From Gigaspora margarita (Eukaryota; Glomeromycota; Glomeromycetes; Diversisporales; Gigasporaceae), in contig WTPW01002048.1 of the NCBI GenBank assembly GCA_009809945.1, positions 57,224 through 121,223 of the forward strand: a stretch of DNA of 64,000 bases. Direction: 5' to 3'. Shown here in pieces: positions 53,639-64,000 of the stretch. The notes beneath the pieces were generated by a model, which was not told the DNA's origin, searched no databases, and saw nothing but the letters and a program-made list of their open reading frames with translations. The translations under genes were made by a program, and so were the position numbers. Position 1 is the stretch's first letter, and every line of letters starts with the position of its first letter.

Positions 53639-54298
53639 AACCAGAAATGGATAATTTTTATACCATTCGATTCATCTCGATGAGATGAATCGAATAGTGG
53701 TTAGATCATCGAATTCCGATCACTGGATCACAAGATAATGATGATTATGTACGCACGCCACTATAATACAAAAATAATTTTGAGGGTATTATGACGAAAC
53801 ACAAAAGTTAGCTATAAGGTAAGTGCCTTTTGGTACTATGCAAATCGCTATTTATGCTCTATGTAAAGTTGTTCGGGCTATCAAATTGCGTGTGCTCTAG
53901 AAGTTTCATAAAATTTAAACAACTTTTTATTAATCGATTTTTACAAAATACGCTTCTACAAAAATATTTGGATTTTTTTCGTAAGAACGTATTTTATAAA
54001 AGTAAATTAATAAAAAGTTGTTTAAATTTTATGAAACTCTTAGAGCACATGTAATTTGATAGCCCGAACAACTTTACTTAGAGCAAAAATAGCGATCTGC
54101 ATATTACCAAAAGGCACTTACCTTATAGCTAACTTTGCATTTCGTCATAATACCCTCAAAATTATTTTTGTATCGTAGTGTGTCGTACGTAATCATCATT
54201 ATCTTGTGATCCAGTGATCGGAATTTGATGATCTAACCACGATTCGATTCATCTCATCGAGACGAATCGAATGGTATAAAAATTATCCAATTCTGGTT
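53639..54298. repeat. ~320-bp-arm palindrome in the left subterminal region
   Basis: Reading outwards from a centre near 53968, both arms carry AAGTTGTTTAAATTTTATGA, GATAGCCCGAACAACTTTA, CCAAAAGGCACTTACC, TTTCGTCATAATACCCTCAA, ATTATCTTGTGATCCAGTGA and GATTCGATTCATCTC. GGTAAGTGCC...GGCACTTACC (53819-54123) may be the ends of a smaller element nested symmetrically. A third partial copy of the outer part lies at 58128-58200. Confidence 0.8.
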
Positions 54299-54812
54299 AG
54301 CATAGCAGAAGTTCGTTTTGATTGGCTAAAATTTGAATAAATATAATTGGCAACGATCAAGCATGACTGAAGTTCATTTAATTGGCTGCAGACATGCTGA
54401 CAATCATCACAAAATTCATCACGTGTCCCAGCTTGCAGATCCCAGTTATTAAATTGTGATTGGTCGATTTAAATTTTATAACAGATCTAAAGAGAAAAAA
54501 AAAAAATAAAATTTGTTTTAAAGTTTGACACGGTTAATGTTTTGACACGAGTAAACTTTCTGTGGCTAAAGTTTTAGTGTGTTGAAGTAATTAGATTTAA
54601 AAAAAAAAGTTTGTCGTAGCTGCCAAGACCAAAGTTTTATTACTGTGAAGTTTTTTTAAGTTCGCCGCCAAGACTTGCCCCCTAATTTTTTCAAGTTTTA
54701 CAAGTTTCGCTGTAGTAAGTTTCTTTATTGTATCATGATGAAAGATTCCTTATTAGTTATTAATCTTATTATTTTTATTAAATTAGAAATATAACCACAA
54801 TTAAAGAATAAA

Positions 54813-57716
54813 ATGAGACCTCAGAAAAACTATGGACCATGCACAGTTATTAACTGCACACATTCCAATGTTAGATATCGCGTAATTACAAACCTCGCAT
54901 ATAAGAAGTGCCACAAAAATTGAATACTGGAAGCATATCCTTATTTTAGTATTGGACAACAACTTTGTCACCCTCACTACTATCAAATCGTAGAGGCTGA
55001 TAGAAGTCAATGAAGACGGAAGCTTGATAAAAAAAAATAGCGATTCAAAAAAAAAAAGTACTAGAACCGATAGAACCTTCAATTGATAATAATAATACAG
55101 GCAAGTACAATATAATTTTTTAGATATTGTATTATTTAGTTGTAGGTTATTTTATATATAATTGACTTTAAATAAATAAGGCTGCACATTTTCGGCAAAA
55201 ATACAAGCGTTAACAACAGTTCTATACTGCTAGCAACGTAAAGAGCATGCAGATTTAGAGCTAGATCCATTAAAATTTAAAACTTTAATTGAAACAAATC
55301 CTCAGCTTGAGGGTTTTTTTGATTTTATGACGAATTTGATTGTTCCTAAGGAACGTTCAGCATACAACATAAACGAAGCTAAAAAATTGACAGTTGGACT
55401 ATGTTATCTGATAGCAGGCTTGCGGAATAAGTTTGTTAATCAACACAAGCTAGAAGTTGGATTGTATTTAATGGCATCAGGTGCAACATGAGAGGCAATT
55501 GATACGATGTCAAGTCTCGGATACTTGGCATGTGCTAAAACAGTTAACGATTTTTGAAAAAAGTCCAAAAATGAATATATTTCTAAAGTTAAAAAACATT
55601 TTATGGAAAATGTAAATAAATATTAAATAAAATTAATTTAAATTTATGTATTACTTTATGCGTATATAATATAATTTTTTATTTTTTTTTATATATAGTA
55701 GTGCCATGTGTTTCATGTCTATAATATTGATGATTACCATGCGATCCACGAAATTCGCAGACCAGATACTGTTTCAATATCAAGTGCCAAACATTTTGTC
55801 ACGTGTGTGGCAAAACCTGTTATAGAATCCCCTTTTGTGCCACTTATTGTTAATAATCAAATATCAATTCACAATCCGTCAAATGTTGAAGCATGGAGAG
55901 TTAATTGGTACTTGATTAAAAAATATAGTGGAATATTCGATATCTCGTATTTGGATCACCAGCCATATTGGGTTTCACAAAAACAAAATGAGTTTGACCG
56001 AGTAGAAGCATTAACAGTGCATATATATAATGATAACATTATAGAAAGAAAGGAAGAGAGGTCTATGATAGGGCTCCAATTAGTTGGATTTAATGAGCAG
56101 AGTTTGCATTCCGTTCAGGACTATTTCAATGCATTAAAACTTATCTTATCAATGAATGAATATTTAAATCAACAAGTCGCACCAGTCATTGCCGATTGGC
56201 CTGGCCAAATATACATTAGAAAGGCATTGTACACAGAAATACTATCTTGCAAAATTGAGCCATTCATACCCATGTTGGGCCCACTCCACTTGTCGTTGAA
56301 TAGTCGTGAACAGGTCTTAATAGTACATTATTTTTTTTTGAAAACTTATTTCATTTCGTATTTGAAAACCGTAAAAAATTGGCCAAAAAACCTCGCCCTT
56401 GGTGAATAAATCTTTTGTTAGACCTTGCACAGAATGGATGGATTAAAATAAAAAAAAAAAGTATGGAAAAATTTGAACGAACTTGTAAAGATGTTGAATA
56501 CCGAACAATAATTGATCTACTTGACAATCTAATCCCAGCTACGCTTGATGTTTATGCGATTCTATTCCGTTCGGGCTCATTTGACGAATATGTGGAGACA
56601 GTTTTTCATATCTGGATGTTCGCCTTACGTTGGAAACGAAAAAACTACAATAAAGCCCCTCTAATATTTTTATCTGACCTATTTTATTGGAAAGATACAG
56701 ATCATCCTTTTTATAACACATTTAAAATGTATTTACCAACTTTTAACAACTATTATGTAGAAAACACACATAGTTGAATTTGAGCGAATACTTCTCCAAA
56801 TGCAACTGCTAATAGCATTATAAAGCAGGCATATGTTACTAGTAATAACGATATTTAAAAATTTCAATCAATATTTAAAATTTTAATAAAAATTTTTTTT
56901 ACAAATACTTATTTTATTAATTTTTTAATAATTTGTAGTGAATAATAATCCAGCATTTAAAAATGCTTATTGTAAAGCGTGACAATATCCATATAATGCC
57001 AGGACGCTCGAATTTTTATCCAACAAAACTAGTCTTTTTTTAATACAGTATTTTCAAAAAATATTTTATAACGTTGGACGAAGTGGACCAGTAGTTGATA
57101 ATAAAACAGATGACGAAAGGAATAATGAAGGAACTAATGAAAGGACCGAAGAAAATAACAGTAAAACGAACAAAGAAGAGAATAGTAAAAAGACTAAACG
57201 AACCAACAATAAAACCACCCAAAAGACTACAAAAAAAACACCCAAAAGGCTACCAAAAAAACCAAAAAATCTACAAAAAAAAAGAAAAAACCTGAAATTT
57301 ATCAGCTTGTGACCTTAGGAAAACAAGTGGACTTACAATGCTTACCAACTGCATATAGCACATCTTATCCGCCACAACCTGGGTTATGTGATTCTTGTAA
57401 ACTTCCATTCGTCAACGATAATAGTGCGGTATTTATATGTGGTCATGCATACCATCCGGGTTGCTATAATGGAAAATGCATTTATTGCGAGGAATTTCAC
57501 AAAAAAGGAGTTTTTAAAAACATTGATTCATTTTTAAAGCGAATAGAAAAAGAAAATGATACATTTATCCTGGAGGACCTTGTTGATAGTGACGACGATG
57601 CTGCTGATGATAATGACATAGAGGAAGAGACAGATAATGGTTTTGAGGAAATAGACAAATCGTTAGAAATTTTAACCAAGCTTACAAATGAAATTAATCA
57701 AATAAATTTGTGGTAA
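54813..57716 (+). pseudogene. Putative transposase with zinc-binding N-terminus and C-terminal RING-H2
   Basis: Exons inferred: 54813-55080 (MRPQKNYGPCTVINCTHSN ... QLCHPHYYQI, a C-x4-C ... C-x2-H cluster), 55234-55611, 55702-56841, 56939-57716, with GT-AG introns in matching phase. The middle contains ASGAT.EAIDTMSSLGYLAC, YNIDDYHAIHEIRRPDT, IADWPGQIYIRKAL, IPMLGPLHLSLNSREQV and TCKDVEYRTIIDLLDNLIPA; I believe these recur in Glomeromycotina proteins of unknown function. The end is lysine-rich, then C-x2-C-x13-C-x-H-x2-H-x2-C-x4-C-x2-C (CDSC ... CGHAYHPGC ... CIYC, 57391-57488), a RING-H2, then an acidic tail. Shifts occur in a T run (~56330) and an A run (~57275). Eight internal stops, all TGA. 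Confidence 0.6.
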
Positions 57717-57719
57717 ACA

Positions 57720-58266
57720 TATAATTTAGTAAAGCGAACAACTAGTTTGTTCAACTTAAAAACTTAAATAAAGCCTTCTTCTAGCTTTTGCAAACCAATT
57801 TAAAGTTAGTTTTTGTATAAATATTAATACTCAAAGGTTGCTTACTATAAAAAAAGCTTAATCTAAGAAACCTATACACATTACGGATCTTAGAGATGGG
57901 TCACTGAAGTTTGTTCACAAAGCACCTAAGGAATGAGCCAGTAAAAGTTTTATTAAAAAAACTGGTAAATTTTTGCACATTTTCCCATGGACAAAGTCTA
58001 TATGTTTTCTATATATAAATCTTGTGTAACATTAACGCATAAGTAGAACTTCAGTCATGCTATTCTGGTTGTTGTATCACAAGATAGTACAAATTCGTCA
58101 CAATACCCCCACCCCTCTAATCTTTAAATGATAATATCTTTTGATCCAGTGATTAGAATTTAATGATTTTTATACCATTAGATTCGTCTTTGTGAGACAA
58201 ACTAGTTGATATCAAAATCATTCGATTCTGTTGGATAAGTCACGTGATATCATCAATCAAAGTTAA
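57720..58266. other. 3' region of the RING transposon, non-coding
   Basis: AT-rich until 58057, where ATTCTGGTTGTTGTATCACA matches the left subterminal region in inverted orientation. The following 150 bp repeat palindrome arm sequence (TTTTGATCCAGTGATTAGAA). Confidence 0.5.
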
Positions 58267-58424
58267 CTTCGTCACAATATCCCATTTTACCTTATATATA
58301 ATTAATACTAGGAAATGGTAACCATTTAAAGTCTGAAAAACAAATATAAAATTAATTTTTATATTACATTTGATTTAGCCATTACTATTAGTTTTTTATA
58401 TTTTGATTGTTTTTATATTACACC

Positions 58425-58605
58425 TACTAATGTGCTACATATAGTACTATATGTACTGTATGTACTGTATACTAAAATTTTTGCTAATCACTTTTGCTAG
58501 CCAATCAGATGCTAGAAAAGAACTATACATACAGTACATATAGTATATACTGTATGTACTGTATGATAAAATTTTTCAGGCATCATATAAATAGCACATT
58601 ACTAG
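58425..58605. mobile_element. Small MITE with TGTACTGTATGTACTGTA repeats
   Basis: TAATGTGCTACATATAGT on the left and TATAAATAGCACATTA on the right are inverted; each is followed inward by tandem TATGTACTGTA words and AAAATTTTT. Non-coding. Confidence 0.6.
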
Positions 58606-58663
58606 TTACACCTGACTAGCCAATCAGAATTCAGAATTTGTTAACACACAGACATTAGGTGTG

Positions 58664-58999
58664 GAATACTTATTTTTGCAAGTGATACAAACCCAAAAAG
58701 AAAATTCAATATAAAAATAACAAGTTTATAAAATTAAAAATTTAGGGTTAGAACATTAAGGTTAGAGGCTATAGTAATAAATAATTAAATTTTATATATA
58801 TAATTTTATTCTTATCATTTTCAATTAGTGCCCAAAGACAGGTTTAAACACTCATTTTCTTGTATTTCACTTTTTTTATTTTTTTTGTGTTTTTCTTTGC
58901 TTTGCTCACATGTCAGGCTGATCTGGGATCATTACATTTTACTTTTATGATTGGTTATTTTTTTGTATTGGGTTTGTATCACTTACACAAATAAGTACA
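58664..58999. mobile_element. MITE with AAGTGATACAAACCCAA ends
   Basis: TACTTATTTTTGCAAGTGAT on the left, reverse complement at 58971-58999, total about 29-bp ends. The interior contains a GGGTTAGAACATTAAGG word and a T-rich stretch. Non-coding. Confidence 0.65.
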
Positions 59000-59067
59000 T
59001 AAGACAATTAATACTATATATATATGAATTTATTATATTAAAACAAAAAAAAATAAAAAATAATAAC

Positions 59068-59470
59068 TAAGGCCATGCAAAGTTAATTTTTCATTTTGTA
59101 TAACCTGGTGTTTCAAAATTCTGGTCAGTGAGGATCAGTTTTTTTTTTAAAAAAAAATAGCTTTAATGCCCTAAATTAATATCTAAGGCATACAAAGTTA
59201 ATTTTTATTGGGTCTATCAGGTAATTACAGAAAATTAAGGTTAGAGTAAGGGTTAGTTGAAGATTAGAATAAGGGCAGATATTATAGTAAAATTGCCTTT
59301 CAGATATTTTTGTTTCTTGTATTTTTTTATTTTTACTTTTTTTCTGCTTTTTTCTTTGTCAGACTAATCCGAGTTGATCAAAACAAACAAGCTAATTGGC
59401 ATAATGTCATTTAATTGCAAATAGAGTCAACAGGTTATGCAAAATAAAAAATTAATTTTGCATGGTCTAA
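59068..59470. mobile_element. MITE of the GGCCATGCAAAGTTAATTTT family, copy C
   Basis: Starts CTAAGGCCATGCAAAGTTAA and ends TTAATTTTGCATGGTCTA. Longer than copies A and B; an extra AAGGCATACAAAGTTAATTT at 59186 suggests internal duplication or nesting. Confidence 0.65.
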
Positions 59471-59664
59471 TATTTTTTAGACTCTGAAGTGCCCAAGAAT
59501 GGCATGTTAAGTTGTATCAGATAATAAGATGCATAGCATACAATAATAGTTGATTGTGCTTGCGAATGAATGATTTGAATTTTTAGTAGCAATTAAGTCA
59601 TCTGCAAACAACCAGTTACTATATATCATTAAAATATTATTGTTGCATCTAAAATATCATTCTA

Positions 59665-59805
59665 TCTGAAGTAGCTACTTTATATATCTAAAGTAGTGCC
59701 TAACTGAAATTACTACTTAATACATGCATAAAGATCTAATTTTAGGGGCTTAATTTTAGTTAGGCACTACTTCAGATAGGGGCTACTTTAGTTACAACAT
59801 TATCT
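59665..59805. repeat. Inverted repeat around TAGTTAGGCACTACTT
   Basis: AAGTAGTGCCTAACTGAAAT (59692) pairs with TTTTAGTTAGGCACTACTT (59754), and CTATCTGAAGTAGCTACTTT pairs with GGGGCTACTTTAG-like sequence outside. Probably a small MITE. Confidence 0.55.
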
Positions 59806-59809
59806 GAAC

Positions 59810-61420
59810 TTATTAATTAAAACTATATAGATATGTACATATGTTGTTCTAGCAAGATTATCTGCTAGCATAGCTATATAAATTTCTAAGATTCCTAAAA
59901 TTTTTGGTAACTAGGTAATATTGAATAATATTTTAATATAGAAAAGTGGAGAGTTAAAAAATTTTAAAAAAACTTAGCAAAGAAAGAAAGTAAAGAACAT
60001 AGTAAAGACCAATATAGCTAGGACAGTTAGAATTTTTGGGGTTTGTTATATGTAAAAACAATTATAAAAGGGGAGCATTCCCCAACAATAAAGTTAACTT
60101 AGTTAAATCTTAATCTTCTAAATTCAAGTAGAAAGGTTAGCTTAATAGTTCCTCCTCTGATAAGTGCTTTTTGAATCAAATGATATTAGAAGTTTGTAAA
60201 TTTTTAAACCAATAGCTTCCTTCTAATAAGCAGAATTTAAGTGAAGTATAATCTCGTAACATTTGATATAATCTAATGCTCTAATCTATCCATCCTAATA
60301 ACTCAAACCAAGTTATTACAAGCCTCAATTATTGGCTACTACTATTAGGACATGGATTAGTTAGTTCTTAGTGTATTGTTTTAAATTAGTTTTAGTTTTT
60401 GTAGATATAGAGTGATCCATATTTTGTGATTCCAGAGCAGTTGTCAATCTATGATTAGTAAAATTAAAATAATTAATTGTATATTATCTTATTTTACTCA
60501 ATTAATAAAGAGAAATGTAAAATTCTAAAAATTTATATTAATATTGCATTTTAATTTCTAATTTTTTTTAATACACTTTATTTTTTTTTTGGCAATCTTG
60601 TCTTTATGATTCAAGATACGAGTATACTACTCTAGGATTTAGACTACTATCTACAATTTCCTCTCTATCACAATAAAGACTCATTTAGTTAATGAAGTAC
60701 CTAAATATGATTTGCAGCAGTCAAAATTTGTCTCCAATTTCTGTCTTCTAACATATAAAAAACTTTCAAATTATTATAAATAAGCTCTTGCTAGCTTTAT
60801 TTAGTACTCTTTATAAGGATATAAATTTTTTTATTTTAAAATATTTTTTAAGATGAATGTTCAAAACACATATACTAGCATGCGAAAAAAGTCTAACATA
60901 CATACTCCAATCTTGTTATCTAAACTTTACAAATTGAGGGATAAGTTAAAGTATTGTACACTACTAACTATAGTGGCTAGGTCATTTTCATGGTGTATTG
61001 TAATTAGGAATGGGTTCAGTTAGTAACAATCAGTTCAGTTATTGGTTAGTTATTATTGGTTAACCACTTATAGCCAGTTGACCTCAGTTGGTCATATAGT
61101 TAAATAACTGATTATAGCTATACATGAGGATGAAAGCATTTTGGATTTAAAACCCAAAATTAAAATTTGAAGACGAAATTGTTTTTGACCTATTTTACTT
61201 GAAAGACGAAATTATTTGATACTTTTTTTGAATAGACGAAATTATAAGGAACTGTCTATATAAATTTTATTTGCTCTTTCTTATAAAAAATTTTAACTTT
61301 CTCTAATGAAGACAAAATAGGCCTTTTTTAAAAATTAATTTCAGTAGCATCACTAGTTATAGCCAATAAATTATTTATCCAATTATTTAATCAAATATCT
61401 AAATAAGTAGCAAGTAGGGA
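59810..61420. other. Gene-free AT-rich DNA
   Basis: No frame of note on either strand. AAGACGAAATTAT words recur at 61167, 61203 and 61243 (about 40-bp spacing) and GGTTAGTTATTATTGG words at 61010-61090. Confidence 0.5.
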
Positions 61421-61425
61421 TAGAT

Positions 61426-61928
61426 TAGTGATACGGGTCGATAAAAAAATCACGGGCTGAGGCCGATCCCAAAAAGGCTCAGGCTGGTTGACCGGGCCAA
61501 CCTTTTGCTAGTGTAATTTTTTCTGATCAGAATCAGTCAACATTTATCTATATTAAATGTGTAAAAGGCCATCAGGTAGTCTTTTTGTCGAATTCTAGTG
61601 ATATTAAATTATTTAATTTTTATTCTTTTTGTCCTTGAGAAAAATTCTAGCATGCTAGTATTTTATGTTGATTGATTTCTATGCCTTTGAACATTCTGAT
61701 ATTTAGATTATATTCACTATTTGCCAGTTTATTACCTAAATAAGCCAATTCTCTTACATTAATATAAATGACTAGCTGATTTTATTTAATTCCTAGCCTG
61801 AAATATGCTTTAGAAGAGAATTGATTCTAACACTTCTTTTACCAACCAGCCCAGCCCACAAAGGTGTGGGCCGAGGGTCAACCTGCTCGTCGACCCAGCC
61901 GTTGGGCCAGGGTTGACCCGTATCACTA
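61426..61928. mobile_element. hAT-type MITE, 503 bp, GC-rich ends
   Basis: Ends TAGTGATACGGGTCGAT and GGTTGACCCGTATCACTA. Flanks GGATAGAT (61418-61425) and GGATGGAC (61929-61936) match at 6 of 8. The GC-rich termini (GGGCCAACC, GGTTGGGCC-like) contrast with an AT-rich centre. The minus-strand frame at 61793-61990 is a shadow. Confidence 0.75.
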
Positions 61929-61939
61929 GGATGGACACT

Positions 61940-62705
61940 ATACAGACTGATTAAAGAGAAACAAAATACAGTGATTGCATCATTGATCAATAAAAACTAT
62001 TTTCATAATTTTGGCCAAACTTGCAGATCATTTAACTACATTTAAATTGTTTGTTCTAGATCTGGCCAAATGATCTACAAATTTGACCAGAATTAATAAA
62101 AATTTGTATTTACCAGGAATGCCAAATAATTGATTGTAGTGGCAATTAATTGCAATTTTTTGAATTCAACTAATTATTGTGATTTGCAAAAATGTGAAAT
62201 ATGCTAATAAAAAAAAAAAGATTTCTTATTCAGATTTCAATTTCTTTAACATTTTTTAGACTTTTAAATTGCATATTCATTACTTTATAATATATTTTAC
62301 TGAATATTTTTGTAGAAATATTGTAGAAGTTTTAGATTCATTATTTTGTAATATTACTTTTGTAAGAATATTATTTGTGTATTTATCTTTTTGCAAAAAA
62401 TTTAAGTATTATTTCTTTTTTTAGGTCATTAACATCGACTCTAAAAAGAATAAAGATTTAAAAAAATAAAAATACTACATAACTACGAAATAGAGATTAG
62501 TACCTGTTGGAAAAACCTTTACTTGGTTATTATTAAATTATCCAGTTATTCAGATAAATTACTATATCACATAGGTTTTTCTAGGCATAACTAGCCAGTG
62601 ATTTATAATTTATATATCTCTGACCATTTTAACCAATCAAAAAATAAGAGAATCACATGACTCAATTCATGTATTGATCTGACTCTATTGACGCCAGACC
62701 AGACC
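61940..62705. other. Gene-free AT-rich DNA
   Basis: No convincing frame, hairpin or tandem repeat found. Confidence 0.45.
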
Positions 62706-62708
62706 AAG

Positions 62709-62989
62709 GGTGCTCTCAAGTATTTATCTCAATGTGATTTGCTAGTTATAGTGATCGTGCACAAGTACTACTATTAATTGAAATAAGCCTTATGGTAATT
62801 TTGCCAAAGTTCATTTTGCAAAATGTGGATATTAAATTTTAGCCAATCAACGCAACTCTATAATAAAAAAAGATAGTCTCTGACCATTTTTTTTTTGATC
62901 GCAATAATGAACTCGCTTAACAGAATATTTATTTTTCACTAATTAAAAATTGTGCTCTGACCTATTAATTTAGGTGCTTGAGAGCACCC
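62709..62989. mobile_element. MITE with GGGTGCTCTCAAG ends, 281 bp
   Basis: GGGTGCTCTCAAGTATTTA at the left and TAGGTGCTTGAGAGCACCC at the right. Possible CAA/CAA 3-bp flanks. The right half matches 45900-46010, including AAATT(T/G)..CTATTAATTTAGGTGCTT. Confidence 0.65.
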
Positions 62990-62994
62990 CAATA

Positions 62995-63720
62995 CAGATT
63001 ATCTCATGCATGACATGAGATCGATGTTGTTTTTTTTCTAACTCCCTTTTTCTTTTTAAGGGTTGGGCTTTTTTGAAACACAGATAAGTTTGTAGATTCG
63101 ACTTTCTTGAGATGTGAAATTGTGCACTAGGTAAGCTTTTAAGTCTTTGTATTGCTTTTTTTTCCACTGTATTTATGTATTTACTAACTATTCTTTCTTT
63201 TAGATATTATTTCACTATTGGAGTTGTTATCACTAGAGTTGTAAGTTTTTGTTCTTTATAATAATTAACACATGTTTAAGTTTGTATTACCTTTTTACTA
63301 ACTGTTTTTTTAATAAGATTTCATTATTGATTATACTGCTGGAGTCATCATTGTCAGTTGGGTAGCTGTAATTTATTGTTTGTGTTATTATAGTGTTTTT
63401 TTTCTAAATTTCTAATGCTTCTTTACTTTAATGTGATTTCTTGTTGCTGGAGTCATTGTTATTGGAGTTTTAATTAGTGGTTATGTTGCTTGGTCATTAG
63501 TTTATTGCTTGGTGTTTTGCAGCTATTACTATGTCACAGTTAGTTGTTGTTTTGCAATTGTTACTGTGTCAACATTAATTGGTACTTTGCTAAATTACTA
63601 TTAGTTGGTATTTCATTAAAGCCATTATTTTTTGGCATCTTGCAAGTTGATATTGTATAGAATCTTGTATCTTTTTTTTTCTTTCTGTAAGTTCTTAGGC
63701 TTAATAGATGCTAAGAATTG
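62995..63720. other. No gene recognised; T/G-rich repetitive words
   Basis: ATTGGAGTTGTTATCA-, TTGCTGGAGTCATTG- and AGTTGGTATTTCATTA-like words recur without clean periodicity between 63195 and 63620. The minus-strand frame 63167-62970 is not supported. Confidence 0.35.
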
Positions 63721-63724
63721 GTCT

Positions 63725-64000
63725 TATGGTAAGGGCCGTGTCATTAATCACCTGATTATTTTTTATCAGAGGCCTACCCCCCTCCCTCTTCTTTAATATA
63801 TATATGACAGATACAGGATGTAGGTGAGATTTTCCGGGTCACGTGGACCCTGACTCTTCGACCCTACCCCAGATGATCATCATGTTAATTAATTATTAGT
63901 GATGATCGGATAATCTTTTTATTGTTGCTTCTATTATTATTTTTTTTTTATATGCTTTTAACTAACCTTTCGCTTTTTTTTTCAGTATTTAGTTGTTTTT
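63725..64000. repeat. Second copy of the repeat at 25060-25140, then window end
   Basis: 63725-63800 (TAAGGGCCGTGTCATTAATC ... CCCTCTTCTTTAATATATA) is the inverted counterpart of 25060-25140. 63870-63910 carries an AGATGATCATCATGTTAATT word similar to the ends of the palindromic MITE at 49515. The window ends in non-coding DNA. Confidence 0.55.

Larger units (their letters stand above)
53572..58293 (+). mobile_element. 4.7 kb TIR transposon with a RING-finger-bearing gene
   Basis: Terminal inverted repeats AAGGTAAAATAGGGTATTGT plus GACGAA (53572-53597) and the reverse complement at 58268-58293, 24 of 26 identical. The flanks are ATAT/ATAT or TATA, so target length is ambiguous. TATTGTGACGAA is duplicated just inside the left end and again inside the right end (58085-58106). 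A 660-bp palindrome (53639-54298) occupies the left subterminal zone. One decayed multi-exon gene fills 54813-57716. I could not assign it to a known superfamily. It lies only 44 bp from the pogo element. Confidence 0.8.

Noticed and set aside
54813..57000. Alternative code with TGA read as an amino acid in the RING transposon
   Set aside because: Several sites fit Arg better than Trp, frameshifts are also present, and the intact HMG-kinase gene uses ordinary codons; CpG decay explains it more simply.
62970..63167. 65-codon minus-strand frame
   Set aside because: Overlaps the MITE end, biased composition, no domain or splice partner.

Overview
The window looks like a gene-poor, strongly AT-rich stretch of a filamentous fungal nuclear genome. 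The best fit is an arbuscular mycorrhizal fungus (Glomeromycotina, Rhizophagus-like). Reasons: short GT-AG introns of about 60-100 bp; the protein families that survive (TKL-type kinases, a MATA_HMG-type box, TPR, BTB and LRR fragments, a VLIG-like P-loop GTPase); and a dense, nested load of DNA transposons, MITEs, SINEs and a LINE. The organism call is inference from family content; no rRNA or true tRNA gene is present to confirm it. Exon joins were worked out by hand from phase and splice sites. Two assembly problems matter: a 315-base N gap (9198-9512) and scattered single Ns near 7.0, 26.5, 28.5, 29.8, 30.1 and 52.9 kb.

Layout. 0-5 kb: a broken VLIG-like GTPase gene, then fold-back elements. 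5-13 kb: a 2.3 kb hAT-type element built of palindromes inside palindromes, a tRNA-derived retroposon with perfect target duplications, and a hAT MITE. 13.6-21.6 kb: one decayed minus-strand LINE (RT plus RNase H) cut by at least four datable insertions. 21.6-25.5 kb: tandem repeats and MITEs. 25.5-33.1 kb: a TPR pseudogene split by a 6.7 kb element that has 68-bp direct terminal repeats and a 10-bp target duplication. 34-38.3 kb: BTB pseudogene, nested MITEs, a complete SINE.

39.2-45.1 kb is the only region with convincing host genes. Two divergently oriented genes each join a different DNA-binding domain to a related kinase domain: an HMG-box-kinase (minus strand, five exons, intact) and a bZIP-(pseudo)kinase (plus strand, six exons, one doubtful acceptor). 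In both, the DNA-binding part meets the kinase at a phase-1 intron, and two internal kinase exons have identical lengths (61 and 188 nt). Between them lie about 1.5 kb of tandem ~415-bp repeats carrying ACCCGGGT palindromes.

46-50.6 kb: an LRR pseudogene and more MITEs. 50.7-58.3 kb: two DNA transposons almost back to back. The first is a pogo-type element with 26-bp terminal inverted repeats. The second is a 4.7 kb element whose decayed protein ends in a RING-H2 finger and whose eight internal stop codons are all TGA. 58.3-64 kb: MITEs and gene-free DNA.

The most interesting items are the divergent transcription-factor/kinase fusion pair, the 6.7 kb direct-terminal-repeat element, and the RING-bearing transposon.
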